Shown: in pieces, positions 61,917 through 64,000 of the stretch
Layout: every line of letters begins with the position of its first letter
How positions within the stretch are numbered: position 1 is the stretch's first letter
Notes under the pieces: generated by a model
The model's input: the letters and a program-made list of their open reading frames with translations, nothing else
Database searches by the model: none
What the model was told of the DNA's origin: nothing
Position numbers and translations under genes: made by a program
NCBI GenBank assembly: GCA_964449075.1
Contig: CAYVBJ010000012.1
Location: 1 to 64,000, forward strand
Direction: 5' to 3'
DNA length: 64,000 nucleotides
Origin: CAYVBJ01 sp964449075
GTDB taxonomy: Bacteria; Bacteroidota; Rhodothermia; Balneolales; Balneolaceae

Positions 61917-63617
61917 TCAATTACCTCTTGTAATTTTTATGAATTGCTCATTATCAACAGCTGGTCTTTCAGGATGATTTGCTATTTCAATCATGGATGA
62001 GTAGATCAGTTTTGTGACCCTGGCCAGTTTTGGAAAATCAATTTTCTCAATTTCATCAGAGGGTTGGTGATAGTCTTCATGAACCCCGGTAAAGTAAAAA
62101 ACAAACGGGATACCAAACCTTCCAAAATTCCAGTGATCGCTTCTTCTGTAAAATTGATTGGGATCATTCAGATCATTATAGCGCGAATCAAGAGTCAGAT
62201 TCACAGTGGAGTTATTAGCAACCTGTACCAGGCTGTCAAGGTCGGATGATATAATTTTACCGCCAATTAAAAAGACATAATCAGTGTTTCCGCTTTCAGC
62301 CCTGGCTGTTGTGCTTCTTCCAATCATATCTGCATTCAAATTGGCAACAGTCTGATCAATGGGAATCAGGGGATGATCAGAATAATAGCGTGATCCCAGC
62401 AATCCTTTTTCTTCACCTGTTACATGCAGGAACAGGATACTTCTGTCCGGTTTGAAACCGTCAATAGCAGCTCTCTGCAATGTCTGAGCAATTGCGAGTA
62501 AAGCTACAGTTCCGCTGCCGTCATCATCAGCCCCGTTATTGATCATATCTCCCTTTTCATCCGGCATTGTAATACCAATATGATCATAATGAGCTGATAG
62601 TACGATTACCTCTTCTTTTAATTCAGGGTCACCGCCTTCAAAAAAAGCAATAACATTCTCGGTGGTCAGTTCAGCTGAGTGTGTATAAGGGGTATACTGA
62701 AGATGATAATCAAGATTATAAGGTTCAAAATCTGTGATATTTGCTGTTAACCGGCTTTTATATGTGAACAGTTCTTCTGCTGAATCATAACCAAGAAATG
62801 AAGCGGCAACAGCCGGATTTGTTTTAACAATTCCTGCAGGAAATTGTCCGGCAGGTGATCTCTCACGGTAAGGAAGACTTAACCCGGCTGGTTTATCAAC
62901 TAACCGTGAATGGATTTCTGAAACGCGGCTGAACTCCTTTTCAGTTTCATTACCTATCAGAAGAACTCCCCGGGCACCTTTCTGCCCAAGAAGTGTACCA
63001 TATCTCGAATTTTCTGTTATAGCGGGGTTAATAAGGGTATCCCCTTCGATTATATATGGGATTTCTTCAAAAATAACAACCCATTTCCCTGAAAAATCTA
63101 CGCCGTCGAGATGATTAACTCCGCGGCCGGTATCATTTACGCCAAAACCGGCAAAAACCAGGTCGCCGCTGAGTGCAACGGAACCGCCAAACAATTTTAC
63201 GAACGGGCTTTGAGAATTATCGGAAGAAGAAAATTTATCAACAAGAAGAGTGTCTTCACCAGGTATGGAATATAAATGGTAGACGAGGCTGTCGGTTACA
63301 TTTGCTGATAGATTGAAAGCCTGAAGATAAGATTCACTATATCCCGCAGGGGTTAAAGCCATGGTGCGATACTGTTCAACCAGATAGGCTGCAGCTTTTT
63401 TTTGTCCGGGTAACCCGGTCTCCCGTCCTTCCAGTGAGTCGTGAGCAAGAACAGAAAGATGGATTTTAAGTAAATCTTCTGTTATGAAATCACTGTAATC
63501 GTATAGTTTTTCAGTAGCTGTTTTTCTATTTGAATCCGGTTCTTCTTTATAGGTGGATTCGGAATAGTGGGTACATCCGGCAATAAGAAGAAGGAGTGCA
63601 CTAAGTATAACTCTCAT
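61917..63617 (-). CDS. M28-family aminopeptidase lipoprotein
   Basis: The 566-residue protein has a lipoprotein signal (LLLIAGC, Cys15). A PA-like insert is present (about 170-290). The zinc peptidase domain carries SAHYDH, the bridging NNGADDDGSGT, GEEKGLLGS, LNADMIGR and the final HEDYHQPSDE. All metal ligands of M28 appear present. It should release amino acids from peptides at the cell surface. scpA ends nine bases upstream on the same strand, so it may be the second gene of that transcript. It converges with the TPR-CHAT gene. Confidence 0.92.
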   Translation of the reverse strand: MRVILSALLLLIAGCTHYSESTYKEEPDSNRKTATEKLYDYSDFITEDLLKIHLSVLAHDSLEGRETGLPGQKKAAAYLVEQYRTMALTPAGYSESYLQAFNLSANVTDSLVYHLYSIPGEDTLLVDKFSSSDNSQSPFVKLFGGSVALSGDLVFAGFGVNDTGRGVNHLDGVDFSGKWVVIFEEIPYIIEGDTLINPAITENSRYGTLLGQKGARGVLLIGNETEKEFSRVSEIHSRLVDKPAGLSLPYRERSPAGQFPAGIVKTNPAVAASFLGYDSAEELFTYKSRLTANITDFEPYNLDYHLQYTPYTHSAELTTENVIAFFEGGDPELKEEVIVLSAHYDHIGITMPDEKGDMINNGADDDGSGTVALLAIAQTLQRAAIDGFKPDRSILFLHVTGEEKGLLGSRYYSDHPLIPIDQTVANLNADMIGRSTTARAESGNTDYVFLIGGKIISSDLDSLVQVANNSTVNLTLDSRYNDLNDPNQFYRRSDHWNFGRFGIPFVFYFTGVHEDYHQPSDEIEKIDFPKLARVTKLIYSSMIEIANHPERPAVDNEQFIKITRGN

Positions 63618-63626
63618 AGTGAAAAT

Positions 63627-64000
63627 TTAATTATTTAAAGCTTTTTTATAGGTTTCACCCAGTATTTCATCCACGGGTTTCAGATCAATAAAAAAATGTG
63701 AGGGATCATCTTCCATATACAGTGAAATTTGTTGTTCTTTCAGCATCTCAAGCACAGCTAAAAAAGAGACTACAATTTCCATTCTTGTCTGTAACCCGCT
63801 GCAAATGTCCAGAAACGAACTCCTGCCTGACTGTTGTAATTTAGCGATTATGTATTCTGATTGTTCCTCAACGGTTACGGAAACCTTCTCAACTTTGTGA
63901 TAACTGTGCTTGTGCTTTATGTCGGTAAGAACTTTCTGAAAGGCAGATATCAGATCAAACATGGTTACATCAGTGAGAGCCTCCCCGGTTGCCTGCTTTG
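63627..64000 (-). CDS. scpA: Segregation and condensation protein A (C-terminal part)
   Basis: The frame is open beyond the window edge, so the gene is truncated at its 5' end. The visible part reads KQATGEALTDVTMFDLISAF, the kleisin-type ScpA middle segment. A winged-helix C-terminus (FLDICSGLQTRMEIVVSFLA) binds SMC. ScpA bridges Smc with ScpB in chromosome condensation. The internal ATG at 63962 is not the start, since the homology runs through it. M28 follows nine bases downstream. Confidence 0.85.
   Translation of the reverse strand, partial: KQATGEALTDVTMFDLISAFQKVLTDIKHKHSYHKVEKVSVTVEEQSEYIIAKLQQSGRSSFLDICSGLQTRMEIVVSFLAVLEMLKEQQISLYMEDDPSHFFIDLKPVDEILGETYKKALNN

Noticed and set aside
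1..64000. rRNA, tRNA, CRISPR arrays, prophage or transposase genes
   Set aside because: Reading the intergenic spaces on both strands showed no tRNA-like folds, direct-repeat arrays, integrases or transposase signatures. Very short or unusual RNAs could be missed by eye.

Overview
The window looks like chromosomal DNA of a member of the Balneolota/Rhodothermota branch of the Bacteroidota-like bacteria, most likely a halotolerant Balneolaceae-type organism. The main evidence is a C-terminal sorting-domain signature (QNYPNPFNPST, then VYNVLGQ) in a large secreted protein, a PorV-like outer-membrane protein, a CarboxypepD_reg-fused TonB receptor, Bacteroidota-type IleS (GIHH signature) and DksA-like proteins, and few clear Shine-Dalgarno sites. 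Trk-type K+ uptake and a mannosylglycerate/glucosylglycerate hydrolase-like enzyme fit an osmotically stressed lifestyle. These assignments come from recognising sequence features, not from database searches. I saw no rRNA, tRNA, CRISPR array, prophage or transposase gene.

Layout. 0-10 kb: tail of an unknown gene, the trkH-trkA K+ uptake pair, a divergent GH63-type osmolyte hydrolase, a DUF349 coiled-coil protein, a degenerate-receiver/metallo-beta-lactamase fusion, a 120-bp nested palindromic element, a small outer-membrane protein and two overlapping glycosyltransferases (TIGR04282/TIGR04283 type). 10-22 kb: a same-strand block of six exported proteins (two very large secreted proteins, two lipoproteins, a TonB receptor and a PorV-like barrel) with a candidate internal terminator; this is the least characterised locus. 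22-27 kb: a repeat-rich intergenic region, then lspA, a dksA-like gene and ileS. 27-32.8 kb: a likely protein-deglycation pair (LMW phosphatase plus fructosamine kinase), a DUF3179 protein, an orphan sensor kinase, an AhpD-like protein and a cytosolic BtuF-like protein. 32.9-37.6 kb: an envelope operon (TPR protein, DUF4292 lipoprotein, EnvC-like activator) leading into hemF. 37.7-42 kb: OsmC, DUF2721, SecG, an MscS channel, phosphatidylcholine synthase and a phosphoglycerate dehydrogenase. 42-48.4 kb: a secreted EEP nuclease/phosphatase, DUF998, a metal cluster (CDF transporter, SCO, PCu(A)C) and an M14 carboxypeptidase lipoprotein. 48.6-55 kb: a TamA/TamB-type outer-membrane assembly pair. 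55-64 kb: a Tat-exported metallo-hydrolase, GroES-like protein, NUDIX hydrolase, PgsA-like enzyme, FtsY, an exported TPR-CHAT protease, an M28 peptidase lipoprotein and the C-terminal part of scpA.

The dominant theme is the cell envelope: signal-peptide processing (LspA), Sec/SRP targeting (SecG, FtsY), lipoprotein and outer-membrane assembly (DUF4292, TamA/TamB, PorV), peptidoglycan hydrolase control (EnvC) and phospholipid synthesis (Pcs, PgsA). The candidates for an undescribed system are the six-gene exported block at 10.2-22.0 kb and the exported TPR-CHAT protease at 58.8-61.9 kb. Both remain inferences from sequence and context.
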